NCBI RefSeq assembly: GCF_006539945.1
Contig: NZ_BJNZ01000031.1
Location: 1 to 57,817 of the forward strand
Reading direction: 5' to 3'
Length of the DNA stretch: 57,817 nt
DNA from: Cellulosimicrobium cellulans
GTDB taxonomy: Bacteria; Actinomycetota; Actinomycetes; Actinomycetales; Cellulomonadaceae
The notes below the pieces were generated by a model, which saw only the letters and a list, made by a program, of their open reading frames with translations, did not search any database and was not told the DNA's origin. Position numbers and translations under genes: made by a program. Numbering within the stretch: the first letter of the stretch is position 1; each line of letters starts with the position of its first letter. Shown in pieces: positions 1-7,814 of this stretch.

Positions 1-1
1 G

Positions 2-469
2 CCGGTGGCGGACGACGCCGCGTCCGGTGCCCCGGCGTCGGCGGTCCCGCTCGGTGCCGCGCCCGCCTCCGGGCTCGGCGGGGCGCCGTCCGGGTCGTGG
101 GCCGCCGCGGCGCGCGCGGCCGGACTGCACGCGCCGCTGCCCGGAGCTCTCGGCGGGTCCCGGCCGGGGGCTGGGCCGGCGGTCGCGACCCGTCCCACGC
201 CTCCGGACGCGTGCCGGCTCGCGGTGCGGGAGAGCGACGTGTCGGACGAGGCGCTCGCCGAGCTCCGGGGGCGGTGGTCCGACGAGCTCACCGAGCGCGA
301 GCTCGACGTCGCGCTGCTCGTCGTCCAGGGCGCGTCGAACAGGGAGGCCGCGGACCAGCTCTACCTCTCGGTGCGCACGGTGGAGGTTCACCTCGGCCGG
401 GTGTTCCGGAAGCTCGGGGTGCGCTCGCGCGTCGAGCTCACCGTGCTCGCGCACCGCGTGGGGCGTTGA
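2..469 (+). CDS. LuxR-family regulator, 3' end only (5' truncated by window edge)
   Basis: The frame is open to the left edge, so the gene probably starts outside the window; an in-frame GTG at 5 is unlikely to be the real start. The visible part has a low-complexity Ala/Gly/Pro stretch (about residues 1-75) followed by a C-terminal GerE/LuxR helix-turn-helix: LTERELDVALLVVQG, then ASNREAADQLYLSVRTVEVH and the recognition-helix continuation LGRVFRKLGVRSR. This layout is typical of large AAA-type LuxR (LAL) activators, in which the last ~60 residues bind DNA, but the ATPase part is not seen, so a smaller LuxR protein is also possible. It lies 260 bp upstream of the chitinase genes on the same strand; a role in their control is only a guess. 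Confidence 0.8.
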   Translation, partial: PVADDAASGAPASAVPLGAAPASGLGGAPSGSWAAAARAAGLHAPLPGALGGSRPGAGPAVATRPTPPDACRLAVRESDVSDEALAELRGRWSDELTERELDVALLVVQGASNREAADQLYLSVRTVEVHLGRVFRKLGVRSRVELTVLAHRVGR

Positions 470-472
470 GGG

Positions 473-530
473 GAATCCACGAGTCTCGTCGCCGCGGTAC
501 GTACCGAGGGTCCGGAACGAGGGTGGATTC
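473..530. promoter_or_regulatory. Inverted repeat plus 12-bp palindrome upstream of chitinase gene
   Basis: Between the LuxR stop and the first chitinase, GAATCCAC (473-480) is mirrored by GTGGATTC (523-530). Between them lies a perfect 12-bp palindrome, CGGTACGTACCG (495-506). It could be an operator or part of a terminator for the upstream gene; no clear -35/-10 pair is visible in 470-728. Confidence 0.3.
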
Positions 531-728
531 GGGACGGTTTGTCCGGTTCTGCGCACCTCTGTCCTACGGGTGAACCCTTACGTGGCAGGTAAGTTCGCAC
601 CATGAACAATGTGGGAAGCGCGGATAACGCCATGGTGCCCGCGTCATTACGTTCGAGAGGACCCGAGGGCGACGACGACTCCGGAGGACGGCGACGTGGC
701 CCACCGCACCAGCAACGAGGCAGGACCC

Positions 729-2636
729 ATGGACGTGTCCCTCTTCACCAGACCACCCCGCGCCGGGCGCCGACGCGGCGCACGCCTCACCGCGCTCGCG
801 ACCGCTGCGGCGCTCGTCGGCGGGCTCCTCGCGGGAGTCGCGCCGGCTCAGGCCGCCGAGGTCGCACCCGCCGCCGTCTCCCACCCGGGCGACAGCGACG
901 TGAACGGCTACCGCAACGTCGGCTACTTCACGCAGTGGGGCGTGTACGGCCGCAACTTCCAGCTCAAGAAGGTCCAGGACTCCGGCGCCGCCCAGGACCT
1001 CACGCACATCAACTACTCGTTCGGCAACATCCACCACCAGAACCTCACGTGCTTCATCGCGAACAAGGCGCAGGGCACGGGGCCGAACGGCTCCGACGGC
1101 GCCGGCGACGCGTGGGCGGACTTCGGCATGGGCTACACCGCGGCGAGCTCCGTGGCCGGCGTCGCCGACACGTGGGACCAGCCGCTCGCCGGCTCGTTCA
1201 ACCAGCTCAAGCAGCTCAAGGCGAAGAACCCGCAGCTCCGCGCCCTCATCTCCATCGGCGGCTGGACCTGGTCCAAGAACTTCTCGAAGGCCGCCGCGAC
1301 GCAGGCGTCGCGCGAGAAGTTCGTGTCGTCGTGCATCGACATCTACATCAAGGGCAACCTCCCCGTGATCGACGGCCGCGGCGGGGCCGGCGCTGCCGCC
1401 GGCGTGTTCGACGGCATCGACATCGACTGGGAGTGGCCCGGCTCGAACAACGGCGAGGTGGGCAACTACGTCGACACCGTCAACGACCGCGCGAACTTCA
1501 AGCTGCTGCTCGCCGAGTTCCGCAAGCAGCTCGACGCGTACGGTGCGCAGACGGGCAAGCACTACCTGCTCTCGGCGTTCCTCCCGGCCAACCCGGACGA
1601 CATCGCGGCGGGCGGCTGGAACGACCCGGCGATCTTCGAGTACCTCGACTACGGCAACGTCCAGGGCTACGACCTGCACGGCGCGTGGGACCCCGCGCTC
1701 GCCGGTCCCCAGGCCAACCTGTACGACGACCCCGCCGACCCGCGGGCTGCCAACCGCCGGTTCAGCGCCGACAAGGCGGTGCAGGAGTACCTGCGCGCCG
1801 GGGTCGACCCGAGCCAGCTCGGCCTCGGCATGGCCATGTACGGCCGCGGCTGGAAGGGCGTGACGTCCTCGGCCCCGTGGTCGGCGGCGACGGGAGCGGC
1901 CCCCGGTACCTGGGAGGCGGGCAACGAGGACTACGACAAGCTCCGCACGCGAGGCCAGGACTACTACGACCCGGCCACGGTCTCGGCCTGGCGCTATGAC
2001 GGTGACCAGTGGTGGGGCTACGACAACGCACGGTCCGTCGCCGCCAAGGCGGAGTACATCGACCGCCTGAACCTCGGCGGCGGCATGTGGTGGGACCTCT
2101 CCGGCAACCACGACGGCACGCTGCTCGGGGGCTTCACGGACAAGATCCGTGCGCTCCCGGCCGGTCCGGTCGACGGCACGGACGGCCCGACCGACCCGAC
2201 CGATCCCACGGACCCGACGGATCCGACCGACCCGACCGATCCCACGGACCCGACGGACCCGACGGACTGCCTGGCGGCGTGGTCGTCGAGCGCGGTGTAC
2301 ACGGGCGGCGCGACGGTGTCGTTCGAGGGGAAGAACTACCGCGCGAAGTGGTGGACCCAGGGTGACCGCCCGAGCGCGGGCGGCCCGTGGGAGGCGACCG
2401 GCACGTGCGGCGCCACCGACCCCACCGACCCCACCGACCCCACGGACCCGACCGACCCGACCGACCCGACCGACCCGGGTACGTGCACCGCACCCGCCTG
2501 GTCGTCGAGCGCGGTCTACACCGGTGGCGCGACGGTCTCCTACCAGGGCCAGAGCTACCGCGCGAAGTGGTGGACGCAGAACAACGTCCCGGGCGCGGAG
2601 CAGTACGGCCCCTGGGAGTCGCTGGGCGCCTGCTGA
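729..2636 (+). CDS. Secreted GH18 chitinase with two C-terminal CBM5/12 modules
   Basis: A 635-residue secreted endochitinase hydrolysing beta-1,4-GlcNAc linkages in chitin. ATG 729 is chosen because it is followed at once by a signal peptide with an Arg-rich n-region (RRGAR), a hydrophobic core and an AQA-AE cleavage site near residue 40. The GH18 barrel follows (about 55-475), with SIGGW on beta-3 and the catalytic DGIDIDWE motif, acid Glu235. Thr/Asp/Pro-repeat linkers separate two CBM5/12 chitin-binding modules (about 514-560 and 586-635), each with the AKWWTQ aromatic motif and bounded by Cys. The second chitinase follows after a hairpin, so the pair forms a chitin-utilisation locus. The last CBM shares a 62-nt identical stretch with the N-terminal CBM of the next gene. 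Confidence 0.93.
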   Translation: MDVSLFTRPPRAGRRRGARLTALATAAALVGGLLAGVAPAQAAEVAPAAVSHPGDSDVNGYRNVGYFTQWGVYGRNFQLKKVQDSGAAQDLTHINYSFGNIHHQNLTCFIANKAQGTGPNGSDGAGDAWADFGMGYTAASSVAGVADTWDQPLAGSFNQLKQLKAKNPQLRALISIGGWTWSKNFSKAAATQASREKFVSSCIDIYIKGNLPVIDGRGGAGAAAGVFDGIDIDWEWPGSNNGEVGNYVDTVNDRANFKLLLAEFRKQLDAYGAQTGKHYLLSAFLPANPDDIAAGGWNDPAIFEYLDYGNVQGYDLHGAWDPALAGPQANLYDDPADPRAANRRFSADKAVQEYLRAGVDPSQLGLGMAMYGRGWKGVTSSAPWSAATGAAPGTWEAGNEDYDKLRTRGQDYYDPATVSAWRYDGDQWWGYDNARSVAAKAEYIDRLNLGGGMWWDLSGNHDGTLLGGFTDKIRALPAGPVDGTDGPTDPTDPTDPTDPTDPTDPTDPTDPTDCLAAWSSSAVYTGGATVSFEGKNYRAKWWTQGDRPSAGGPWEATGTCGATDPTDPTDPTDPTDPTDPTDPGTCTAPAWSSSAVYTGGATVSYQGQSYRAKWWTQNNVPGAEQYGPWESLGAC

Positions 2637-2660
2637 CGCTCGGCCCTCGTCGGCCCCTGA

Positions 2661-2691
2661 CGGCGCCGGTCGCCACGAGCGACCGGCGCCG
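2661..2691 (+). terminator. Hairpin terminator after first chitinase
   Basis: A perfect 13-bp stem (CGGCGCCGGTCGC, 2661-2673, paired with 2679-2691) closes a 5-nt loop, 25 bp after the chitinase stop. There is no T-run, as is common for actinobacterial terminators. The remainder of the 303-bp gap (2637-2939) is GC-rich, and I see no gene or clear promoter in it. Confidence 0.65.
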
Positions 2692-2939
2692 CCGAGCGGG
2701 ACCCGCCCACGACGTCGTCGACGGCGGGCGCGGGCGACGAGTCCTGTGCACCCCGCCCGTGCACCCTCCCCTCGCCGCGTCGCCGACGCACCCGTCGTCG
2801 ACGGCCGTCGTGGCGGGTCCCGCTCGGCAACCCTCAGCACCCCCTCAGCAATCCGTCGGTCGCCCTCCCCCGGGCGACCGTGCCCGACGCGACGCCGACC
2901 GGCGTCGTGCGCAGCAACCCAGCAGATCGAGTTACCCCC

Positions 2940-5564
2940 ATGCGGTTGTCCCTGACCCCCCGGGCGCGCGCCCCCCGCGCTCCCGGACGCCGGCCACAGG
3001 CCGTCGCGGCCGTCACGACGCTCGCCGTGCTCGCCACCGGTCTCGTCGGTGCCGCCGCCGCGCAGGCCGCGACCCCCGTGGCCGCCGCCGCGACCACGAC
3101 GTGCGCGGACCCCTGGTCCCCGACCCCGGCCTACGGGGGCGGCGCGACCGTCTCGCACGACGGCCAGAACTACCGGGCGAAGTGGTGGACGCAGAACAAC
3201 GTCCCGGGCGCGGAGCAGTACGGCCCCTGGGAGTCGCTCGGTGCGTGCGGCGACACCCCGACCGAGGAGCCGACGACCGACCCGACGACCGACCCGACGA
3301 CGGACCCGACGACGGACCCCACGACCGACCCGACCACGGACCCGACCACGGACCCCGCCGCGAACCCGGACGAGAAGTGCCGTCCTGACGGGATGGCGCA
3401 GACACCGGGCGTCCGGACGCCCTACTGCGACGTGTACGACGAGAGCGGACGCGAGAAGCTGCCGAACGGCCTGGACCGCCGCGTCATCGGCTACTTCTCG
3501 AGCTGGCGGACCGGCGCGAACGGCCAGCCGCGCTACCTCGCGAGCGACATCCCGTGGGACAAGCTCTCCCACATCAACTACGCGTTCGCGCACATCGACG
3601 GGAACGACGAGGTCTCGGTGAACGCCGGCGCGGCGGGCAACGCGGCGACGGACATGACGTGGCCGGGCGTCGCGGGCGCGGAGATGGACCCGACGCTCGA
3701 CTACACGGGCCACTTCAACCTGCTGGCGAAGTACAAGAAGGCCAACCCGGGCGTCAAGGTCATCCCCGCGGTGGGCGGCTGGGCCGAGACGGGCGGATAT
3801 TTCGACGCGAGCGGCAAGCGCGTCGCGTCCGGCGGTTTCTACACGATGACGGAGTCGCAGGCCCGGATCGACACCTTCGCCGACTCGGTCGTCGACTTCG
3901 TCCGCGAGTACGGGTTCGACGGCATCGACATCGACTACGAGTACCCGACGTCGAACAACCAGGCCGGGAACCCCGACGACTTCGCGATCTCCGACAAGCG
4001 CCGCGGGCAGCTCTTCCAGGGCTACGTGAACCTCATGAGGACGCTGCGCGAGAAGCTCGACGTGGCGGGCGCGCAGGACGGCGAGTACTACATGCTCACC
4101 ACCGCGACGCCGTCGTCGGGGTGGCTGCTGCGCGGCATGGAGGTCTACCAGGTCACGCAGTACACGGACTACGTCAACATGATGACGTACGACCTGCACG
4201 GTGCCTGGAACGAGTACGTGGGCGGCAACGGCGCGCTGTTCGACGACGGCAAGGACCCCGAGCTCGCGGCCGGCGGCGTGTACAGCGCCTACAAGGGCAT
4301 CGGCTACCTCAACGGCGACTGGGCCTCGCACTACTTCCGGGGAGCCATGCAGTCCGGTCGCATCAACCTGGGCGTGCCGTTCTACACCCGCGGCTTCCAG
4401 GGCGTCCAGGGCGGCACCTACGGCATGGGCGGCACCGCGAAGGCGCCGGCCGGGTTCCTGTGCCCGGCGGGCACCAACAACAAGTGCGGCTACGGCGCGG
4501 AGGGCATCGACAACCTCTGGTACGACAGCGACCCGCAGGGCAACGCGGTCCCGGCCGGCGTCAACCCGATGTGGCACGTGCTGAACCTCGAGAAGGGCGT
4601 GACGGGCGACTACGTCTCCGCGTACGGCGTCACGGACACGATCCAGGGCACGTACGAGCGCCACTTCGACCCGGTCACCAAGAACGAGTGGTGGTGGAAC
4701 GCGCAGACCAGGACGTTCCTCTCCGGTGACTCGACCGAGGCGATCGCCGCCAAGGCGGACTACGTCGCGGACACCGGGCTCGGTGGCCTGATGATCTGGG
4801 AGCTCGCGGGCGACTTCGGCTACGACCAGGCGAAGGGCCAGTACGAGATCGGCAGCACCCTCGTCGACCTCATGCACAGCAAGCTCTCGGCCACGACGCC
4901 CTACGGCGCGTCGAAGGCGAACGCCGACCGGACGATGCCGACGCAGGCGCTCGACGTCGACATCCGGTACACGGAGTTCGCGCTCGGCGACAACAACTAC
5001 CCGATCTCGCCCAAGGTCGTCTTCACCAACGACGGTGCGAAGGACATCCCGGCCGGCGCGACGATCTCGTTCCAGTACGGCACGACCGACCCGGGCGAGA
5101 TGAGCGACTGGAGCGGCTTCAAGACGACGGTCACCGCGAAGGGCCACACGGGCGACAACGTCGGCGGCCTCGACGGCGACTTCCACACCGTGCAGTTCAC
5201 GGTCCCGACGGGGGGCATCCCGGCGGGCGGCTCGATCACGAACCAGCTCAAGTGGTCGATGCCGGCCGCCCAGTTCTCCAACGTGATCGTCACGGTCGAC
5301 GGCGTGGACTACGCCACGACGTACGACCACCCGCGCGGCGTGACCGTCGTCGACCTCCCGGGCTCCGGGGGAGGCGAGGGCCCGGGCGGCCCCGGCACCG
5401 GCACGGGTGAGTGCACCGCGGCGGCCTGGGTCGCGGGCACGGCCTACAGCGGCGGCGCGGTGGTGAGCCACGGCGGCCACGAGTGGACGGCGCGCTACTG
5501 GACCCAGAACGACACCCCTGGCGCCTCGGCGTGGGGTCCGTGGGCCGACGGCGGCGCGTGCTGA
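2940..5564 (+). CDS. Secreted GH18 chitinase with N- and C-terminal CBM5/12 modules
   Basis: An 874-residue secreted chitinase. ATG 2940 directly precedes a signal peptide ending AQA-AT near residue 43; a GTG 60 nt upstream would bury the signal and was rejected. No good Shine-Dalgarno is visible. Order: CBM5/12 (55-103, AKWWTQNN), a PTTDP-repeat linker, a GH18 catalytic domain with HINYAFAHI, VGGW and catalytic DGIDIDYE (Glu334), an immunoglobulin-like C-terminal chitinase domain (about 680-800, starting near YPISPKVVF; probably the Chi_C type), a Gly/Pro linker and a second CBM5/12 (825-874). The GH18 domain carries an insertion and the YEYP variant of the active-site strand, so it is a different subfamily from the upstream enzyme, suggesting complementary modes of attack on chitin. 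Confidence 0.93.
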   Translation: MRLSLTPRARAPRAPGRRPQAVAAVTTLAVLATGLVGAAAAQAATPVAAAATTTCADPWSPTPAYGGGATVSHDGQNYRAKWWTQNNVPGAEQYGPWESLGACGDTPTEEPTTDPTTDPTTDPTTDPTTDPTTDPTTDPAANPDEKCRPDGMAQTPGVRTPYCDVYDESGREKLPNGLDRRVIGYFSSWRTGANGQPRYLASDIPWDKLSHINYAFAHIDGNDEVSVNAGAAGNAATDMTWPGVAGAEMDPTLDYTGHFNLLAKYKKANPGVKVIPAVGGWAETGGYFDASGKRVASGGFYTMTESQARIDTFADSVVDFVREYGFDGIDIDYEYPTSNNQAGNPDDFAISDKRRGQLFQGYVNLMRTLREKLDVAGAQDGEYYMLTTATPSSGWLLRGMEVYQVTQYTDYVNMMTYDLHGAWNEYVGGNGALFDDGKDPELAAGGVYSAYKGIGYLNGDWASHYFRGAMQSGRINLGVPFYTRGFQGVQGGTYGMGGTAKAPAGFLCPAGTNNKCGYGAEGIDNLWYDSDPQGNAVPAGVNPMWHVLNLEKGVTGDYVSAYGVTDTIQGTYERHFDPVTKNEWWWNAQTRTFLSGDSTEAIAAKADYVADTGLGGLMIWELAGDFGYDQAKGQYEIGSTLVDLMHSKLSATTPYGASKANADRTMPTQALDVDIRYTEFALGDNNYPISPKVVFTNDGAKDIPAGATISFQYGTTDPGEMSDWSGFKTTVTAKGHTGDNVGGLDGDFHTVQFTVPTGGIPAGGSITNQLKWSMPAAQFSNVIVTVDGVDYATTYDHPRGVTVVDLPGSGGGEGPGGPGTGTGECTAAAWVAGTAYSGGAVVSHGGHEWTARYWTQNDTPGASAWGPWADGGAC

Positions 5565-5601
5565 CGCACCACCGACGTCCCTGACGAGGTCCCGCCTCGG
5601 T

Positions 5602-5637
5602 GGCTCGCGGGTACGGGGAATCCCGTACCCGCGAGCC
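5602..5637 (+). terminator. 16-bp hairpin terminator after second chitinase
   Basis: A perfect 16-bp stem (5602-5617 with 5622-5637) around a GAAT loop, 38 bp after the chitinase stop. It lacks a T-tract but is long and GC-rich enough to end the chitinase transcript. Confidence 0.8.
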
Positions 5638-5762
5638 GCCATCGTGTGGGTCTCACGCATCTCCACCCGCGTTCGCGCTCGCTAGCGTGACGAGAACCGA
5701 CGAGGTCTCCGCAGCTCCCCCCAGTGGGCTGCGGGGACCTCCGACCGTGAAAGGCGACCATC

Positions 5763-6389
5763 GTGCACGTGCACCATCGAACGACCCGTATCTCCCGCTC
5801 CCTGGCGGTCGTCGCGCTCGGCGGCGTGCTCCTGGCCGGGTGCTCGGGTGCCTCCGCGCCCGACGCGACCGCCGACGGGGGCTCGGGCCCGGCCACGGCC
5901 GAGGACCACGGCGCGCACGGCGCCCACGCCGACCAGGGCAAGGTCCCGGTCGGGCCCCTCCAGCTCCCCGCGGCCGAGTACTGGTCCGTGCTCCAGCCTG
6001 CCGACGGCCTCACGCAGGTCCGCGCGGGCGGTTGCCCCGAGGACGCGGTCTGCCCCAGCTTCGAGATCCTCACCGGCGCGGCCCTCGACGGCGTCGACCC
6101 CGCCGCGGCGCACGTGCCCGACGGCTCCACCTGCCCCGGAGGCGACGAGCTCGCCGCGCGGGCGGTCGGGGAGGCGACGGAGTCGGACGTGGAGGTCGCC
6201 GGCACGCCCGCCACGCTCGCGCGCTGGACGCTCTCGTGCGTCGACGGGTCCGGCGCCGAGGTGCGCACGGTCGAGCAGCTCCAGTGGTACGTGCCGGACG
6301 CGCCTGGTGGTGCCGTGCTCGTCGTCGACCGCTGGGCCTTCGAGGGCCTGGAGTCTCGCCTCGCAGCCGGAGGCTGGGTGCCCGCCTGA
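5763..6389 (+). CDS. Putative lipoprotein of unknown function
   Basis: A 208-residue protein beginning at GTG 5763, preceded by an AAAGG-type ribosome-binding sequence. The N-terminus is a lipoprotein signal: basic HRTTRISR, a hydrophobic stretch, then the lipobox LLAGC with the modified Cys near residue 24, so it should be anchored to the outer face of the cytoplasmic membrane. A Gly/Ala/Asp/His-rich linker follows, then a globular region with paired cysteines (CPEDAVCPSF, TCPGG, LSCVDG). I do not recognise the family. It stands alone, flanked by hairpins on both sides, so it is probably monocistronic. Confidence 0.75.
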   Translation: MHVHHRTTRISRSLAVVALGGVLLAGCSGASAPDATADGGSGPATAEDHGAHGAHADQGKVPVGPLQLPAAEYWSVLQPADGLTQVRAGGCPEDAVCPSFEILTGAALDGVDPAAAHVPDGSTCPGGDELAARAVGEATESDVEVAGTPATLARWTLSCVDGSGAEVRTVEQLQWYVPDAPGGAVLVVDRWAFEGLESRLAAGGWVPA

Positions 6390-6440
6390 CGGCCTGACGG
6401 TCCGGGCGGACCCGGCGCCGCCCCACGACCCGTGGACGCC

Positions 6441-6478
6441 ACGAAGGCCTCGCACCCTGCCGGGTGCGAGGCCTTCGT
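6441..6478. terminator. Bidirectional 17-bp hairpin between convergent genes
   Basis: A perfect 17-bp stem (6441-6457 with 6462-6478) around a TGCC loop. It lies between the lipoprotein stop (6389) and the stop of the convergent wall-protein gene (6496), so it can terminate both transcripts. Confidence 0.85.
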
Positions 6479-6495
6479 CGTCCGTGCGGTGCCGG

Positions 6496-7536
6496 TCAGC
6501 CCTGACGGGCCCGGCGCGTCAGGAGGACGATCGCCGCGCCGACCACGGCGAGCCCCGCCGCGATCGCCGCGTACAGGCCGACCGTGGCGCCGGTCTCGGC
6601 GAGCGTCGGGTTCTGGCTCCCGGCGACGGGGTTGTCGACCGTCGTCACACCGGGGAAGCAGTTGCTCGTGTCCTGCGGGTACGTCACCGGGACGGTCACC
6701 TCGGGGTTCACGGCGAACGTCACGTCCACCGTGCCCGTGGCCCAGCCGTGGGTCGCGGTGTTGATCCACATGTTGTTCACGAGCTCCCAGCCCTCGTCGG
6801 CCGGCAGGTCGACGAAGCGCTCGGGATACGCACCGGGCCACAGGACCCGTCCGCTGAGGGGCAGGTCGGCCATGACCTCGTCCTCGCCGTCCGGGTTGTG
6901 CCACGTCAGCGTCGCCGTCGTGTTGGGCGTGCCGGTGACCGAGACCCCGTAGTCGAGATAGGAGACGCCCTCGACGCAGACGGGCGTGAGCACGTCGACG
7001 TTGATCGTCGGCTCCGGGGTGCCGGGCGGGTTCGTCGCGCACTCGGGGGTCGACGGCGGGTAGGCCACCACGGTCTCGGCCGTGGGGTTGACCTCGAAGA
7101 CGACCGTCACGCCCGCGCGGACCCAGTCGAACTCGTCGCCGACGACCCACTCGCCGTCCACGAGGCTCCAGCCGGGCCAGTCGACCGGGTCGCCCGCGCC
7201 GTCGACCTCCGCACCGGGCCACAGGACCCGGCCCGAGAGCGGCAGCCCGGACTGGACGACGTCCTCGCCGTCCGGGTTGACCCAGGTGATCGAGAGGGGG
7301 TTCGCCTCGTCGTTCTCGTAGTTCTCGGGGAGCTCGAAGACGTAGTCGAGGTACGGGACGTCGCCGTCGCAGACCGGAGAGGCCACGGTGATCTCCGGGA
7401 CGTAGGTCTCCGGATCGGTGGTGGCTGCGCTCGCGGACGTCGCGGCGACGGGGACGGTCAGGAGCGCGGCGACCGCGGAGAGCGCTCCGACGAGCACCGC
7501 CCGTCCCGTGCTGCGCAGACCCTTCGAGGTACGCAT
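6496..7536 (-). CDS. LAXTG-type cell-wall-anchored protein with two tandem repeats
   Basis: A 346-residue exported protein. The N-terminal signal peptide ends about ASA-AT (residue ~37). Two related ~125-residue modules follow, each with a sequence like TWxNPDGED...LPLSGRVLWPGA and a later V(D/T)VxFxVNP segment. The C-terminus is a sorting signal: LAETG (312-316), a ~23-residue hydrophobic segment and the basic tail RRARQG. LAXTG is the motif used by class E sortases of high-GC actinobacteria, so the product should be covalently attached to peptidoglycan. Function is unknown; the repeated beta-rich modules suggest an adhesin-like or structural surface role. No sortase is encoded in the window. 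Confidence 0.82.
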   Translation of the reverse strand: MRTSKGLRSTGRAVLVGALSAVAALLTVPVAATSASAATTDPETYVPEITVASPVCDGDVPYLDYVFELPENYENDEANPLSITWVNPDGEDVVQSGLPLSGRVLWPGAEVDGAGDPVDWPGWSLVDGEWVVGDEFDWVRAGVTVVFEVNPTAETVVAYPPSTPECATNPPGTPEPTINVDVLTPVCVEGVSYLDYGVSVTGTPNTTATLTWHNPDGEDEVMADLPLSGRVLWPGAYPERFVDLPADEGWELVNNMWINTATHGWATGTVDVTFAVNPEVTVPVTYPQDTSNCFPGVTTVDNPVAGSQNPTLAETGATVGLYAAIAAGLAVVGAAIVLLTRRARQG

Positions 7537-7787
7537 GGCTTCTTCACCCGTCTCGGTTCAGGATTTGTGGAGTTCCGGTACACAGAGAGCCCCGGAGTGC
7601 GGTCCGTGATGCATCGCGTCACGGGCCAGTGGCACGGGTCGAGCGACAGGCGCCCAGAATAGCGAGGATCAGGACCCGAACTGGACGGTCGTCCGGGTGA
7701 ATTGTGGTCGCCAGGACCATCGTTATCGCGCCGTGATCCTGTGCAGGTTCCGGTGTGTGGACGGGCACCCCTCGCGGGCGGCGCCGC

Positions 7788-7807
7788 CGGCGTCCGGCAG
7801 GACGCCG
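7788..7807 (-). terminator. Hairpin after DUF4012 gene
   Basis: CGGCGTCC (7788-7795) pairs with GGACGCCG (7800-7807) over a 4-nt loop, just downstream of the minus-strand stop at 7815. The remainder of the gap 7537-7814 should hold the promoter of the wall protein, but no clear hexamers were found. Confidence 0.5.
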
Positions 7808-7814
7808 CGACGGT

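Noticed and set aside
2179-2480. Tandem DNA repeats as mobile or regulatory elements
   Set aside because: They encode the PTDP linkers of the chitinase in frame; the repeat is a protein feature.
2880-2939. GTG start 60 nt upstream of the second chitinase ATG
   Set aside because: The extension would precede and disrupt a clear signal peptide that begins at ATG 2940.
564-5666. 1700-codon open frame opposite the two chitinases
   Set aside because: It is antisense to two well-supported genes, is low-complexity and has no domain. High GC leaves frames open on the opposite strand.
5565-5762. Small gene between second chitinase and lipoprotein
   Set aside because: The space is filled by a 16-bp hairpin and promoter-like sequence; no ribosome site with a coherent frame.
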